Positions 1 through 7,879 are shown, counted from the first letter of the stretch. The stretch is DNA of 15,207 nucleotides from JAWXTS01 sp044433305 (GCA_044433305.1 JAWXTS010000038.1:1-15207), one strand, 5' to 3'. A program made the numbers and translations. The notes: generated by a model not told the origin, from the sequence alone.

Positions 1-10
1 GCAAAAAGTG

Positions 11-18
11 TATCTTTG
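11..18 (+). promoter_or_regulatory. -7 box of the der promoter
   Basis: TATCTTTG matches the Bacteroidota primary sigma factor -7 consensus TAnnTTTG exactly. It lies 19 bases before the der start codon at 38, which leaves room for a short leader. The partner TTTG (-33) would lie left of the window, so it cannot be checked. Its position inside a possible GTG-initiated extension argues that translation starts at 38 and not at 8. Confidence 0.6.
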
Positions 19-37
19 TCCCCAAATAGATATAGGT

Positions 38-1342
38 ATGAGTATAGTAGCAATAGTGGGCCGCCCTAATGTTGGTAAGAGCACGCTTTTCAATCGATTA
101 ATAGGTGGCCGTAAAGCCATCGTAAATGATACGGCAGGCACAACACGTGACCGCCATTATGGTCGCTCTGATTGGAGCGGCAGAGAGTTCTCTGTTATCG
201 ACACGGGTGGTTACTCTGTGGGTAGCGATGACATCTTTGAAGAAGAAATCCGCAAGCAGGTTGTTCTTGCCATCGAGGAGGCAGATGTAATTCTGTTTGT
301 TGTTGAGGTTGGCACAGGTATCACAGACCTTGATAATGCTGTGGCAGATATGCTTCGCCGTTCGGCAAAACCAGTTCTTGTTGTAGTCAACAAGGTCGAT
401 AATAATAACCAGCACTTTATGGCTGCCGAGTTCTATTCTTTGGGCTTGGGCGAGATATATAATATATCTTCTATGACAGGTAGTGGCACAGGAGATTTGT
501 TGGACGCTTTGGTTGAGGTTCTTCCAGAGGAGAAAGAAGAAGAGAGAGAGCTTGATCTTCCATGTATCGCTATTGTGGGTCGTCCAAATGTGGGTAAGTC
601 GTCAATGACTAACGCCTTGCTTGAGAACGAACGTAATATCGTTACTCCGATTTCGGGTACTACGCGCGACTCTGTTATGACGCGCTACAATAAGTTTGGT
701 CTTGATTTCTATCTTGTAGACACGGCAGGTGTGCGCAAGAAAGGCAAGGTCACAGAGGACTTGGAGTTCTTCTCTGTGATGCGTTCTATACGTGCCATCG
801 AGAGTTCTGACGTTTGTGTTTTGATGCTTGATGCCACTCAAGGCGTCGAGGCTCAGGATATGAATATCATGAACCTTATTATCAAGAATAAGAAAGGTTG
901 TGTTATCGTTATAAATAAATGGGACCTTGTTGAAAAAGACACCAACTCGATGAAGCTTATGACCGATGCCATCAAGTCTCGTATAGCTCCATTTAACGAT
1001 GTACCTATAATATTTACTTCTGTTGTCAATAAGCAGCGTATCTATGATGTGTTGCAGACGGCCATCAGAGTGTATCAGTCTCGTTCGCGCAAGATTTCTA
1101 CATCTAAACTTAATGAGTTCTTCTTGCCTATTATCGAGAACACTCCACATCCTATGAACAAGGGCAAGTACATCAAGATTAAATATGTTACTCAGCTAGC
1201 ATCGCCAACGCCTGCCTTTGCGTTCTTTGCTAATTTGCCTCAGTATGTTAAGGAACCATATAGCCGTTTCCTAGAGAATAAAATGCGTGAGAATTGGGAC
1301 TTCGAGGGCGTGCCTTTGCAGCTGTTCTTCCGCCAAAAATAA
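38..1342 (+). CDS. der: Ribosome biogenesis GTPase Der (EngA)
   Basis: Der is a tandem GTPase that binds the 50S ribosomal subunit and is needed for its late assembly; it acts in the cytoplasm. The 434-residue product is of normal family length. The first GTPase domain shows GRPNVGKS (residues 8-15), GTTRD (34-38), DTGG (55-58) and NKVD (118-121). The second repeats this with GRPNVGKS (181-188), GTTRD (207-211), DTAG (228-231) and NKWD (293-296). The last 85 or so residues form the KH-like RNA-binding domain typical of Der. I chose ATG at 38 because the protein then begins MSIVAIVGRPNVGKS, as in homologues, and because an upstream GTG at 8 would run through the -7 box. No key GTPase residue is missing. 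The next gene begins 5 bases after the stop, so the two are probably cotranscribed. Confidence 0.97.
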   Translation: MSIVAIVGRPNVGKSTLFNRLIGGRKAIVNDTAGTTRDRHYGRSDWSGREFSVIDTGGYSVGSDDIFEEEIRKQVVLAIEEADVILFVVEVGTGITDLDNAVADMLRRSAKPVLVVVNKVDNNNQHFMAAEFYSLGLGEIYNISSMTGSGTGDLLDALVEVLPEEKEEERELDLPCIAIVGRPNVGKSSMTNALLENERNIVTPISGTTRDSVMTRYNKFGLDFYLVDTAGVRKKGKVTEDLEFFSVMRSIRAIESSDVCVLMLDATQGVEAQDMNIMNLIIKNKKGCVIVINKWDLVEKDTNSMKLMTDAIKSRIAPFNDVPIIFTSVVNKQRIYDVLQTAIRVYQSRSRKISTSKLNEFFLPIIENTPHPMNKGKYIKIKYVTQLASPTPAFAFFANLPQYVKEPYSRFLENKMRENWDFEGVPLQLFFRQK

Positions 1343-1347
1343 TTGTA

Positions 1348-2946
1348 ATGAGAGATATTTCAACCTCTATAAAAACCATCATTGCCTTTGTAGCCACTGT
1401 GTTGGCTATAAGCGCGGTTAATGCACAAGATGCGCAAAGAAATTTTGCTCCTGTGGCCAACCCTTTGGTCTATGGAGAGAATACCATGGCTCCACGTACC
1501 GAGTTTATTTCCTATGACACCCGCGAGGCTGCCGTAGCCAGAGACCTTGATGCGGCGAACCACTTCTTGCCTCTTAGTGGTAAGTGGAGGGTGAGATATG
1601 TCGATAGCTATACTGGTGTAAATGATGGTTTTGCTCGTCCAGAGTTTAATGTTTCGCGCTGGGATGAGCTTGATGTGCCTTCGAGTGTTGACCGCTATGA
1701 GAGCTTCTCTAGTTTGTCTTCGCAGCTGGTGGCTCCATCTCTGCCTACTAATATCCCCGTTGTGCAGTATCGTGCTGAGATTATGATTCCTATCTTGTGG
1801 TTGGATAGAGATGTTTATCTACATGTGGGTAGCGTCGGCTCGGCCTTTACTCTATATGTGGGTGGCGAGAAAGTCGGCTATGCTAATGACAACAAAACGC
1901 CTACCGAATTTAATATCTCGCCTTATCTTGACGAGGGTCCAAACACCATCTGTATAGAGGTTTATGGTTATTCTACGGGCAACTATCTGAGTGGTGACGA
2001 CAGTCAGCCTTGCTCTCTGGGTGAGGTTTATGTTTACTCGCAACCTAAGATACATATAGCAGACTACTTTGTTGGCACAGAGCCAGACTCTCTGTGGCGC
2101 AATGCAGTGCTTAATATAGATGTCATCTTGAAGAATACTTATTCTCAGGACCAAACTATAAGCGTCGGTTATGATATTTATGGTCCCGATGGTAAGCTCA
2201 AGATGTATAACTTGAGAGAGATTACTGTTGAGGGCAACTCGACTGACACCCTCGACTTTGACGACAATATCCTCCATGTGATGTCTCAAACTCCGTGGAG
2301 TCCTAATAGCCCTACGCTCTATGAGGTGATGCTTTATATTCGTCTAGATAAGCGCATAATCGAGTACATACCTTTCCAGGTGGGTTTTGCTCAGAAGGAA
2401 TTTATAGACGGACAGTTCTATCATAACCGTGAGGCAACGGAGCTTAAGATAGTCAGCTGCAATGCCGACGCTGACGCTAAGACTACCGAGGCTACACTAC
2501 GCAAGATTAAGAGCTATGGCATGAATGCCGTATGTCCTGATTATCCTCAGCCGTTGTTCTTCTATGAGTTGTGTGACAAGGTGGGCTTGTTTGTTATAGA
2601 CCAAGCTAATATCAACAGCTGGTATAAGATAGACGATAGAAATATGGGTGGTGCTGTTGTTAACAACCCTGATTGGTTGGGTGCTATTAGCTCTCGTGTT
2701 AGAGCTATGTACGAGCGCACCAAGAACTTTACCAGCGTTGTTGGTCGTTCTATGGGCGGTGTTAGCGGCAACGGATATAATATGTATAAGAGCTACTTAG
2801 AACTTAAATCTGTCGACTCGCTGTCTCGTATAGATGTTACTTACAGAGACTTGCAGGGTGAGTGGAACCGTGACTTCGAGCTTCCTATGATAATCTCTAA
2901 GGAGAGTCTCTTTGCTAATCCCGCACCTACAAAATCACGTCGATGA
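1348..2946 (+). CDS. Secreted GH2/LacZ-like protein, truncated and probably catalytically inactive
   Basis: This 532-residue protein starts with a Sec signal peptide (basic start, hydrophobic 10-24, likely cut after VNA at 26), so it should be periplasmic. The body follows the beta-galactosidase (GH2) order. A jelly-roll domain covers about 73-235, with VGSAFTLYVGGEKVGYAND resembling LacZ. An Ig-like domain (about 236-345) ends with the typical PWSPNSPTLYEV. From about 365 comes the start of the TIM barrel (MNAVCPDYPQPLFFYELCD, then VGLFVIDQANI). The family is normally about 1000 residues; here the barrel stops roughly halfway, before the region that would hold the nucleophile. The segment matching LacZ GNESG reads GGVSG (470-474), so the acid/base glutamate is valine, and the metal ligands of IETH have become N and W (423, 425). 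The frame is intact and well behaved. The stop overlaps the rlmH start (ATGA). Hydrolytic activity is unlikely; a binding or structural role is only a guess. Confidence 0.8.
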   Translation: MRDISTSIKTIIAFVATVLAISAVNAQDAQRNFAPVANPLVYGENTMAPRTEFISYDTREAAVARDLDAANHFLPLSGKWRVRYVDSYTGVNDGFARPEFNVSRWDELDVPSSVDRYESFSSLSSQLVAPSLPTNIPVVQYRAEIMIPILWLDRDVYLHVGSVGSAFTLYVGGEKVGYANDNKTPTEFNISPYLDEGPNTICIEVYGYSTGNYLSGDDSQPCSLGEVYVYSQPKIHIADYFVGTEPDSLWRNAVLNIDVILKNTYSQDQTISVGYDIYGPDGKLKMYNLREITVEGNSTDTLDFDDNILHVMSQTPWSPNSPTLYEVMLYIRLDKRIIEYIPFQVGFAQKEFIDGQFYHNREATELKIVSCNADADAKTTEATLRKIKSYGMNAVCPDYPQPLFFYELCDKVGLFVIDQANINSWYKIDDRNMGGAVVNNPDWLGAISSRVRAMYERTKNFTSVVGRSMGGVSGNGYNMYKSYLELKSVDSLSRIDVTYRDLQGEWNRDFELPMIISKESLFANPAPTKSRR

Positions 2947-3416
2947 ATATAGAGCTTGTTGCCATAGGTAAGACCGATTCTAAAGAGATTGCGGCTCTTA
3001 TTGACGATTATACACGCCGCATAAACTTCTACAATAAGTTTTCTATTACGGTATTACCCGATGTCAAGCGAGGCAAGGGCTTCTCAGAGCAGGTTCAGAA
3101 ACGCGCTGAGAGCGAGCTTTTCTTGCGCTATTTCCAGCCTTCGGACTATGTTGTGTTGCTTGATGAACGCGGCAGTGAGTATAGCTCTATGGAGTTTTCG
3201 TCGTGGCTTCAAAAGCGCATGAATAGTGGCCTGAAGCGTCTGTGCTTTGTTATTGGGGGTCCCTATGGTTTTTCGCCCGAGGTCTATGAGCGTGCCAACT
3301 CTAAGATTTCGCTTTCTAGGATGACCTTCTCGCATCAGATGATACGCGCTTTGTTCGCCGAGCAGCTTTACCGTGGCTATACTATCATCGCTGGCGAACC
3401 TTATCATCACGAGTAA
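2943..3416 (+). CDS. rlmH: 23S rRNA (pseudouridine1915-N3)-methyltransferase RlmH
   Basis: RlmH uses S-adenosylmethionine to methylate pseudouridine 1915 in helix 69 of 23S rRNA, acting on assembled 70S ribosomes. The product has 157 residues, the usual length for this small single-domain SPOUT methyltransferase. Visible hallmarks are LDERG (73-77), the knot motif VIGGPYGF (103-110), the SLSRMTFSHQMIRALFAEQLYR segment (123-144, split here by function into a cofactor loop and a dimer helix) and the C-terminal YHH (154-156), which is needed in this family. Its ATG overlaps the stop codon of the GH2-like gene by four bases, so translation is probably coupled. No terminator-like hairpin is evident downstream before the phosphorylase promoter region. 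Confidence 0.96.
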   Translation: MNIELVAIGKTDSKEIAALIDDYTRRINFYNKFSITVLPDVKRGKGFSEQVQKRAESELFLRYFQPSDYVVLLDERGSEYSSMEFSSWLQKRMNSGLKRLCFVIGGPYGFSPEVYERANSKISLSRMTFSHQMIRALFAEQLYRGYTIIAGEPYHHE

Positions 3417-3431
3417 AAAGTGCTTTGGGGG

Positions 3432-3477
3432 TTTGCAATCTCAAAATTTAAGCCTATCTTTATGCAAACTAAATTTG
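3432..3477 (+). promoter_or_regulatory. Promoter region of the nucleoside phosphorylase gene (two overlapping candidates)
   Basis: Two Bacteroidota-type candidates overlap. The first is TTTG (3432-3435), 19 bases, then TATCTTTA (3455-3462), one mismatch from TAnnTTTG, giving a leader of roughly 15 bases. The second is TTTA (3447-3450), 19 bases, then a perfect TAAATTTG (3470-3477); its transcript would start almost at the ATG at 3485. The sequence does not decide between them. The region also carries a 7-base inverted repeat, GTTTGCA (3431-3437) and TGCAAAC (3463-3469), bracketing the first candidate. Confidence 0.5.
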
Positions 3478-3484
3478 TGTAATT

Positions 3485-4360
3485 ATGAGGATAATACCGA
3501 CATCAGAATTAATAGTCAATCAAGACGGAACAATCTTCCATCTTCATCTACTTCCAGAAAATATATCTGACAAAATAATACTTGTGGGCGATCCTGCACG
3601 TGTCGAGATGGTTGCCTCACGCTTCGATAGCATAGAATTCAAGGGTGGCAATCGTGAGTTTGTTACCATTACAGGCTCTTACAAATCTCAGCGTATTACC
3701 GTAATCTCTACGGGTATAGGAACCGACAATGTAGACATCGTTATAAACGAGTTGGACGCCTTGGTGAATGTAGACCTTGGTACGCGTACCGAGAAGTCAG
3801 AGCATAAATCTTTGACCCTTGTGCGCCTTGGCACCACGGGAGGTTTGCAGCCCGAGCTTAGCATAGGCTCTTATGTTCTTGCGCGCACTTCGGTGGGCTT
3901 CGATGGCCTGCTTAACTTCTATGCAAACCGAGATAAGGTTTCTAATTTGGATATGGAAAAGGCATTTGTTGAGCACACGGGGTGGAATCCTCAGCTGGCA
4001 TCGCCTTACTTTGTTGATAGCTCAAAAGAGCTGGCCGAATTGTTCGCTGACTTTACTGTCGAGGGCATAACTATTGCTGCTCCGGGTTTCTATGCTCCTC
4101 AGGGGCGTTATCTGCGCTTGTCACCTGCCGACCCACAGCTCAATGAGAAGATAGAGTCTTTTGAGTATCAGGGCCGCAAGATTACCAACTTTGAGATGGA
4201 AAGCTCTGCGCTGGCTGGTCTGTCCTTGCTTTTGGGTCATAAAGCTACTACTATATGTACGGTTATTGCACAGCGTGTAGCCAAAGATATGAATACAGAT
4301 TATAAGCCTTTTGTTGAGAAGCTTGTCGATAAAGTGCTTGAGAAGTTGACTACCATATAA
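3485..4360 (+). CDS. Nucleoside phosphorylase, uridine phosphorylase-like
   Basis: Members of this NP-I family cleave nucleosides with phosphate to give the free base and ribose 1-phosphate, a cytoplasmic salvage step. Visible family motifs are GDPAR (35-39), STGIGTDN (75-82), RLGTTGGLQ (114-122), the FYAPQGRY segment (202-209) resembling the base-binding FYPGQERY of E. coli uridine phosphorylase, and NFEMESSAL (235-243), which carries the ribose-binding Met and Glu. At 291 residues it is about 35-40 residues longer than E. coli Udp; some of the excess is an N-terminal extension before the GDPAR motif. The specificity for uridine is inferred from the FYxPQGRY region, and a purine or mixed substrate cannot be excluded. 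It has its own promoter region and stands alone between rlmH and dnaN. Confidence 0.88.
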   Translation: MRIIPTSELIVNQDGTIFHLHLLPENISDKIILVGDPARVEMVASRFDSIEFKGGNREFVTITGSYKSQRITVISTGIGTDNVDIVINELDALVNVDLGTRTEKSEHKSLTLVRLGTTGGLQPELSIGSYVLARTSVGFDGLLNFYANRDKVSNLDMEKAFVEHTGWNPQLASPYFVDSSKELAELFADFTVEGITIAAPGFYAPQGRYLRLSPADPQLNEKIESFEYQGRKITNFEMESSALAGLSLLLGHKATTICTVIAQRVAKDMNTDYKPFVEKLVDKVLEKLTTI

Positions 4361-4396
4361 ATCATATTGTTTTTTGCTTTTTTTTGCTGCTTGTTC

Positions 4397-4428
4397 TTTG
4401 TTCAAATAGCAGAAAATAATTACCTTTG
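4397..4428 (+). promoter_or_regulatory. dnaN operon promoter
   Basis: TTTG (4397-4400), a 20-base spacer and TACCTTTG (4421-4428) give an exact match to both elements of the Bacteroidota housekeeping promoter. The ATG of dnaN follows at 4455, so the leader is about 20 bases. The preceding T-rich stretch (4368-4399) has no hairpin that I can find. It is the clearest complete promoter in the window. Confidence 0.7.
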
Positions 4429-4454
4429 AAAAATAAAACTAAAATATTTGCACT

Positions 4455-5582
4455 ATGAAATTTGTCGTGTCTAGTTCAGCACTTTTGGCATTGCTCCAGA
4501 ATACTGGCAAGGTTATTAATGCTAAAAATACATTACCTATCCTAGATTATTTTTTATTCGATTTAAAGGGTACCACACTTAATATCACCGCTTCAGATCT
4601 TGAGACCACTCTTGTAGGAAGCATAGAGGTCGATAGCGTAGAAACAGAAGGAGTAATAGCTGCACCAGTGCGCCGAATGCTTGACTCGCTGAAAGAATTT
4701 TCAGAGCAGCCACTAACAATAGAAGCTAATGAATCATCTTGGGAGATTGTTATTAGCTGGGCAACAGGAGAGCTTACTATCCCTGGTACATCTGGCCTAA
4801 GCTACCCTCAGCTACCAGCATTGGAAGAAGACAAGAGCGAGGTCATGGTGCCTGTGGACAACCTACTTACTGGTATCAATAAGACTATCTTCGCTACGGC
4901 TGACGATGAACTTCGTCCAGTGATGAATGGTGTTTTTGTTAGCATAGAGAATGGCACTGTCACTTATGTTGCCACAGATGCTCACAAACTTGTCAAATAT
5001 ACAAACTCTCTAGACTCTCAGCTTGCTGCCTCTTTCATACTTCCAAAGAAGCCTGCCAACCTATTGCGCTCGCTACTAGCCAAGGAGGACGGAGATATTA
5101 ACGTTGTATTCGATGGTAATAATGTTCAGTTCAAGCTTGATACTTTGAACTACACGCTTGTTTGTCGCCTTATCGAGGGCAAGTATCCAAACTACAACGC
5201 TGTGATACCAACCAACAACCCTAATAAAGTGAGTGTCGATAGACTAGAGTTGCTTAATGGCATACGTCGCGTTGCGGTTTGCTCTAACCAAGCCACTCAC
5301 CTAATCAAACTAAACATAGCAAATAATAGCATAAATATTGAGGCGCAGGATATAGATTTCTCTGTTTCGGCACACGAGCGTGTGGCGTGCAGCTATGACT
5401 CGACTCCAATATCAATAGGCTTTAAGTCTACTTTCTTGGTTGAGATTTTGGGCAATATGGATACCCCAGAGGTAACCATAGAACTTGCAGACTCTACACG
5501 CGCAGGAGTATTGAAACCTGTCAGTGACGATGAACAAGGCAGCTCTACGCTTATGTTGCTAATGCCAATGATGATTGCATAA
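4455..5582 (+). CDS. dnaN: DNA polymerase III beta subunit (sliding clamp)
   Basis: DnaN forms the ring-shaped dimer that tethers the replicative polymerase and other partners to DNA. The product has 375 residues, normal for the family, and consists of three successive clamp domains of about 120 residues. It begins MKFVVSSSALLALLQNTGKV, followed by NTLPILDYFLFDL and ITASDLETTLVGSI, typical of domain 1. Domain 2 holds RPVMNGVFVSIENG and ATDAHKLVKY, and domain 3 ends with LMLLMPMMIA, corresponding to the conserved VMPM region that forms part of the partner-binding pocket. A full promoter lies just upstream. The stop codon shares one base with the start of the exonuclease gene (TAATG), suggesting coupled translation. 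The neighbours dnaA and recF, common next to dnaN elsewhere, are absent here. Confidence 0.97.
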   Translation: MKFVVSSSALLALLQNTGKVINAKNTLPILDYFLFDLKGTTLNITASDLETTLVGSIEVDSVETEGVIAAPVRRMLDSLKEFSEQPLTIEANESSWEIVISWATGELTIPGTSGLSYPQLPALEEDKSEVMVPVDNLLTGINKTIFATADDELRPVMNGVFVSIENGTVTYVATDAHKLVKYTNSLDSQLAASFILPKKPANLLRSLLAKEDGDINVVFDGNNVQFKLDTLNYTLVCRLIEGKYPNYNAVIPTNNPNKVSVDRLELLNGIRRVAVCSNQATHLIKLNIANNSINIEAQDIDFSVSAHERVACSYDSTPISIGFKSTFLVEILGNMDTPEVTIELADSTRAGVLKPVSDDEQGSSTLMLLMPMMIA

Positions 5583-6346
5583 TGGAATTAAAATTAAAGC
5601 GTCCATTGATATTTATGGATCTTGAGACCACGGGTGTCGATGCATCCAAAGACCGTATCGTTGAAATCTCTCTTGTTAAGGTTCATGTCAATGGCGATAA
5701 AGAAATAAAAACTCGTAGGTTGAATCCTCAGATGCCTATCCCTGCCGAGGCGTCGGCTGTGCACGGCATCTATGATGCTGATGTGGCTGAGTGTCCATCA
5801 TTCAGAGAGATAGCCAAGTCGTTGCGCACCTTTGTCGGTGGCTGTGACTTTGCGGGTTTCAACTCTAACCGCTTTGATGTGCCAGTTTTGGTTGAGGAAT
5901 TTCTTCGAGCAGAGGTGGATATAGATCTTAGCAAAACCAAATTTATCGACGTTCAGAATATCTTCCACAAGAAAGAGCAGCGCACGTTAGTTGCGGCCTA
6001 CAAGTTCTACTGTGACAAGGACCTTGAGGGTGCTCACTCTGCTGAGGCTGACACGCTGGCCACATGTGACGTTCTTATGGCTCAGCTTGATAGATACGAA
6101 GACTTGGAGAATGACGTTGAATTTTTAGCAGAATATAGCACGCGCAATAAAACGGCTGACTTTGCTGGTCGCATAATCTTTGATGAGAACGACCGCGAGG
6201 TATTCAGCTTTGGTAAGCATAAAGGACGTAGCGTTGAAGATGTCTTTGAGAAAGAGCCTAGCTACTATTCATGGATGATGAATGGCGACTTCCCTTTATA
6301 TACAAAGAAGGTAATCAGCGAGATTAGATTGCGTGCATTAAAATAA
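5582..6346 (+). CDS. DnaQ-like 3'-5' exonuclease with ExoX-like C-terminal domain
   Basis: This is a DEDDh-type exonuclease of the DNA polymerase III epsilon/RNase T superfamily, 254 residues long. Exo I is FMDLETTG with D13 and E15, the middle motif is FNSNRFDVPVLVEEF with D99, and Exo III is HSAEAD with H152 and D157, so all metal-binding and general-base residues are present. After a linker, residues 199-250 (FSFGKHKGRSVEDV, then PSYYSWMM) resemble the small C-terminal domain seen in exodeoxyribonuclease X and related proteins. The start codon overlaps the dnaN stop by one base, so clamp and exonuclease are made from one message; a role in proofreading or repair with the clamp is a reasonable inference. 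It is shorter in architecture than a polymerase-fused PolC exonuclease. Whether it is the replicative epsilon subunit or an accessory nuclease cannot be told from sequence alone. Confidence 0.9.
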   Translation: MELKLKRPLIFMDLETTGVDASKDRIVEISLVKVHVNGDKEIKTRRLNPQMPIPAEASAVHGIYDADVAECPSFREIAKSLRTFVGGCDFAGFNSNRFDVPVLVEEFLRAEVDIDLSKTKFIDVQNIFHKKEQRTLVAAYKFYCDKDLEGAHSAEADTLATCDVLMAQLDRYEDLENDVEFLAEYSTRNKTADFAGRIIFDENDREVFSFGKHKGRSVEDVFEKEPSYYSWMMNGDFPLYTKKVISEIRLRALK

Positions 6347-6355
6347 CACATATAG

Positions 6356-7879
6356 ATGAAACGACTTACGCTATTAACTCTTTTGTTTGTACTTGCAGCC
6401 TTTACCACAAGGGTAGATGCACGTACCTACAAGACGTTTACACATATGGTTAACCCTGCCGAGGATGCCTACTCAATAGCCTTGCGCTATGGTGTGGATA
6501 TACATGGTATTGTGGAAGATAATCCTAGTGTTGACATTTTTAAGCTTGAGGCTGGTTCTAAGCTTGTTATTCGCAAACTAAAGCGCAAGGAGAAACTTAG
6601 CAATGCCGAAATCTCACAGCAGTGGAATAGCATGCGCCTAGAGCAGCAGAAGAAGCTGGCTCAGCAGAGTCAGGTTTCTGGCGAGGACAAGGAGAAACCT
6701 CAGGACCCTAAGATAAAAATAATGGCTGACCCTTCGTATGGAGAGTTCAAGAGTTTGAATGCCTACCAGAAGCTGGAGGTGGTGCTGTTACTGCCACTGA
6801 AGAACGAAAAAGGGGAGACCGATAAGAACTTCGTAGACCTATACCGAGGTGCGTTGTTGGCCGTAAATTCATTGAAGACAGAGGCGCGTGGGGTTCGCCT
6901 AAGCGTTTATAATACAGGACGCTCTGCAGATATGGTTCAGCAGCTTATAGACTCTGGCGATTTATCTCAGGCCGACCTTATCATAGGCCCTGTGTTTGAG
7001 GAGCCTTTCAAAGTGGCCGCCGATTATGCAGCATCTTTGCGTGTGCCCATAGTGTCTCCTTTGGCATTCATAGAGGGCGTTAATAACCCTTATGTTTTTC
7101 AGGCTCCAGTAACTGGTTCAGACAGATATGCCGCACTTAAGCCTTTGTTGTCAGAGCAAAATAATGTGATAGTATTCTCTGGTGCTAGCGACGATGAGAG
7201 CCTTAGAGATAATTTGCAGCCTCTACTACCATCAAATGCTAAGATGGTTAAATATAGTAAGGAGCTAGAGGTCGAGGAGCTGGAGAATATGCTAACCGAC
7301 AAAACAGAGAATGTATTTATTATATTGCCAAGCCGCGAGGTTGAGGTGGACGAGATACTAGCTCGTATCAGCTCTGTACAAAATAACCTTAAGGTTCGTA
7401 GCATCCTTAATGCTTCAATCTCTGTTGTTGGAGGTTCTAGGTGGTTGCGTTTCAGTAATATAGACCGTGCATTGTTCTTTAAGCTTAAGTTGCACTTAGC
7501 AACTTCTTACCATGCCGACAGGGGTAATAATCTGGTCAGAACCTTTGACGATAAGTATCTTAAGAGCTATGGCGTGCTGCCAACCCTTTATTCTTATAGG
7601 GGCTATGATGTGGCTAAGATGTTTATCTATGGTGTGGGCTATTATGGAGCTAGGTTTGCCGATAACATAAATAGGCTTGATGTAGATTTGCTTCAGACTC
7701 CTTATCATTTTGAGCGTGACGACAATTCTAACTATATTAATACCGAGTGGGTTGTGGTTAGCTATGGGGATGACTTTAGCGTGCGACTGCTCAACCATAC
7801 ACGAGAGGTGCAGCAAGAGATTTACGATTTTCAGAGGGCCGTACTGCCTAGTTCTGATGTTGCTCCAGCTGTTGAGTAG
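6356..7879 (+). CDS. LysM and periplasmic-binding-fold protein
   Basis: The 507-residue product has a signal peptide (MKRLTLLTLLFVLAAFTTRVDA, residues 1-22, likely cut after A22), so it is exported. Residues 28-73 form a LysM module (AEDAYSIALRYGV, then DIFKLEAGSKLVI), which generally binds peptidoglycan glycan. A charged, Gln- and Lys-rich linker (about 75-125) follows. From about 138 on there is a type I periplasmic-binding fold of the branched-chain amino acid receptor kind: LEVVLLLPLKN, FVDLYRGALLAVNSL, ADLIIGPVFEEP, RVPIVSPLAF and, near the end, YRGYDVAKMFIYGVGYYGARF. There is no ABC transporter nearby, and the LysM module suggests a cell-wall-associated sensor, scaffold or enzyme regulator more than a nutrient receptor. 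The outer-membrane LpoA of E. coli, which activates a penicillin-binding protein, also carries a similar fold; equating the two is speculation. It starts 9 bases after the exonuclease stop and is probably the last gene of the dnaN operon. Confidence 0.85.
   Translation: MKRLTLLTLLFVLAAFTTRVDARTYKTFTHMVNPAEDAYSIALRYGVDIHGIVEDNPSVDIFKLEAGSKLVIRKLKRKEKLSNAEISQQWNSMRLEQQKKLAQQSQVSGEDKEKPQDPKIKIMADPSYGEFKSLNAYQKLEVVLLLPLKNEKGETDKNFVDLYRGALLAVNSLKTEARGVRLSVYNTGRSADMVQQLIDSGDLSQADLIIGPVFEEPFKVAADYAASLRVPIVSPLAFIEGVNNPYVFQAPVTGSDRYAALKPLLSEQNNVIVFSGASDDESLRDNLQPLLPSNAKMVKYSKELEVEELENMLTDKTENVFIILPSREVEVDEILARISSVQNNLKVRSILNASISVVGGSRWLRFSNIDRALFFKLKLHLATSYHADRGNNLVRTFDDKYLKSYGVLPTLYSYRGYDVAKMFIYGVGYYGARFADNINRLDVDLLQTPYHFERDDNSNYINTEWVVVSYGDDFSVRLLNHTREVQQEIYDFQRAVLPSSDVAPAVE

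Noticed and set aside
8..37. GTG-initiated extension of Der by 10 residues
   Set aside because: It runs through the TATCTTTG -7 box, and the family normally begins just before GRPNVGKS.
602..1150. Long reading frames on the strand opposite der, and similar ones opposite the GH2-like, LysM and mutS genes
   Set aside because: They mirror strongly conserved coding sequence, lack recognisable motifs and have no promoter; they are shadows.
4361..4400. T-rich stretch after the nucleoside phosphorylase gene as a terminator
   Set aside because: No hairpin stem can be drawn next to the T runs.
6083..6100. QLDRY after the Exo III motif of the exonuclease as a clamp-binding pentapeptide
   Set aside because: It sits where a helix is expected and has Arg in place of the required hydrophobic residue, so the match to QLSLF is too poor.
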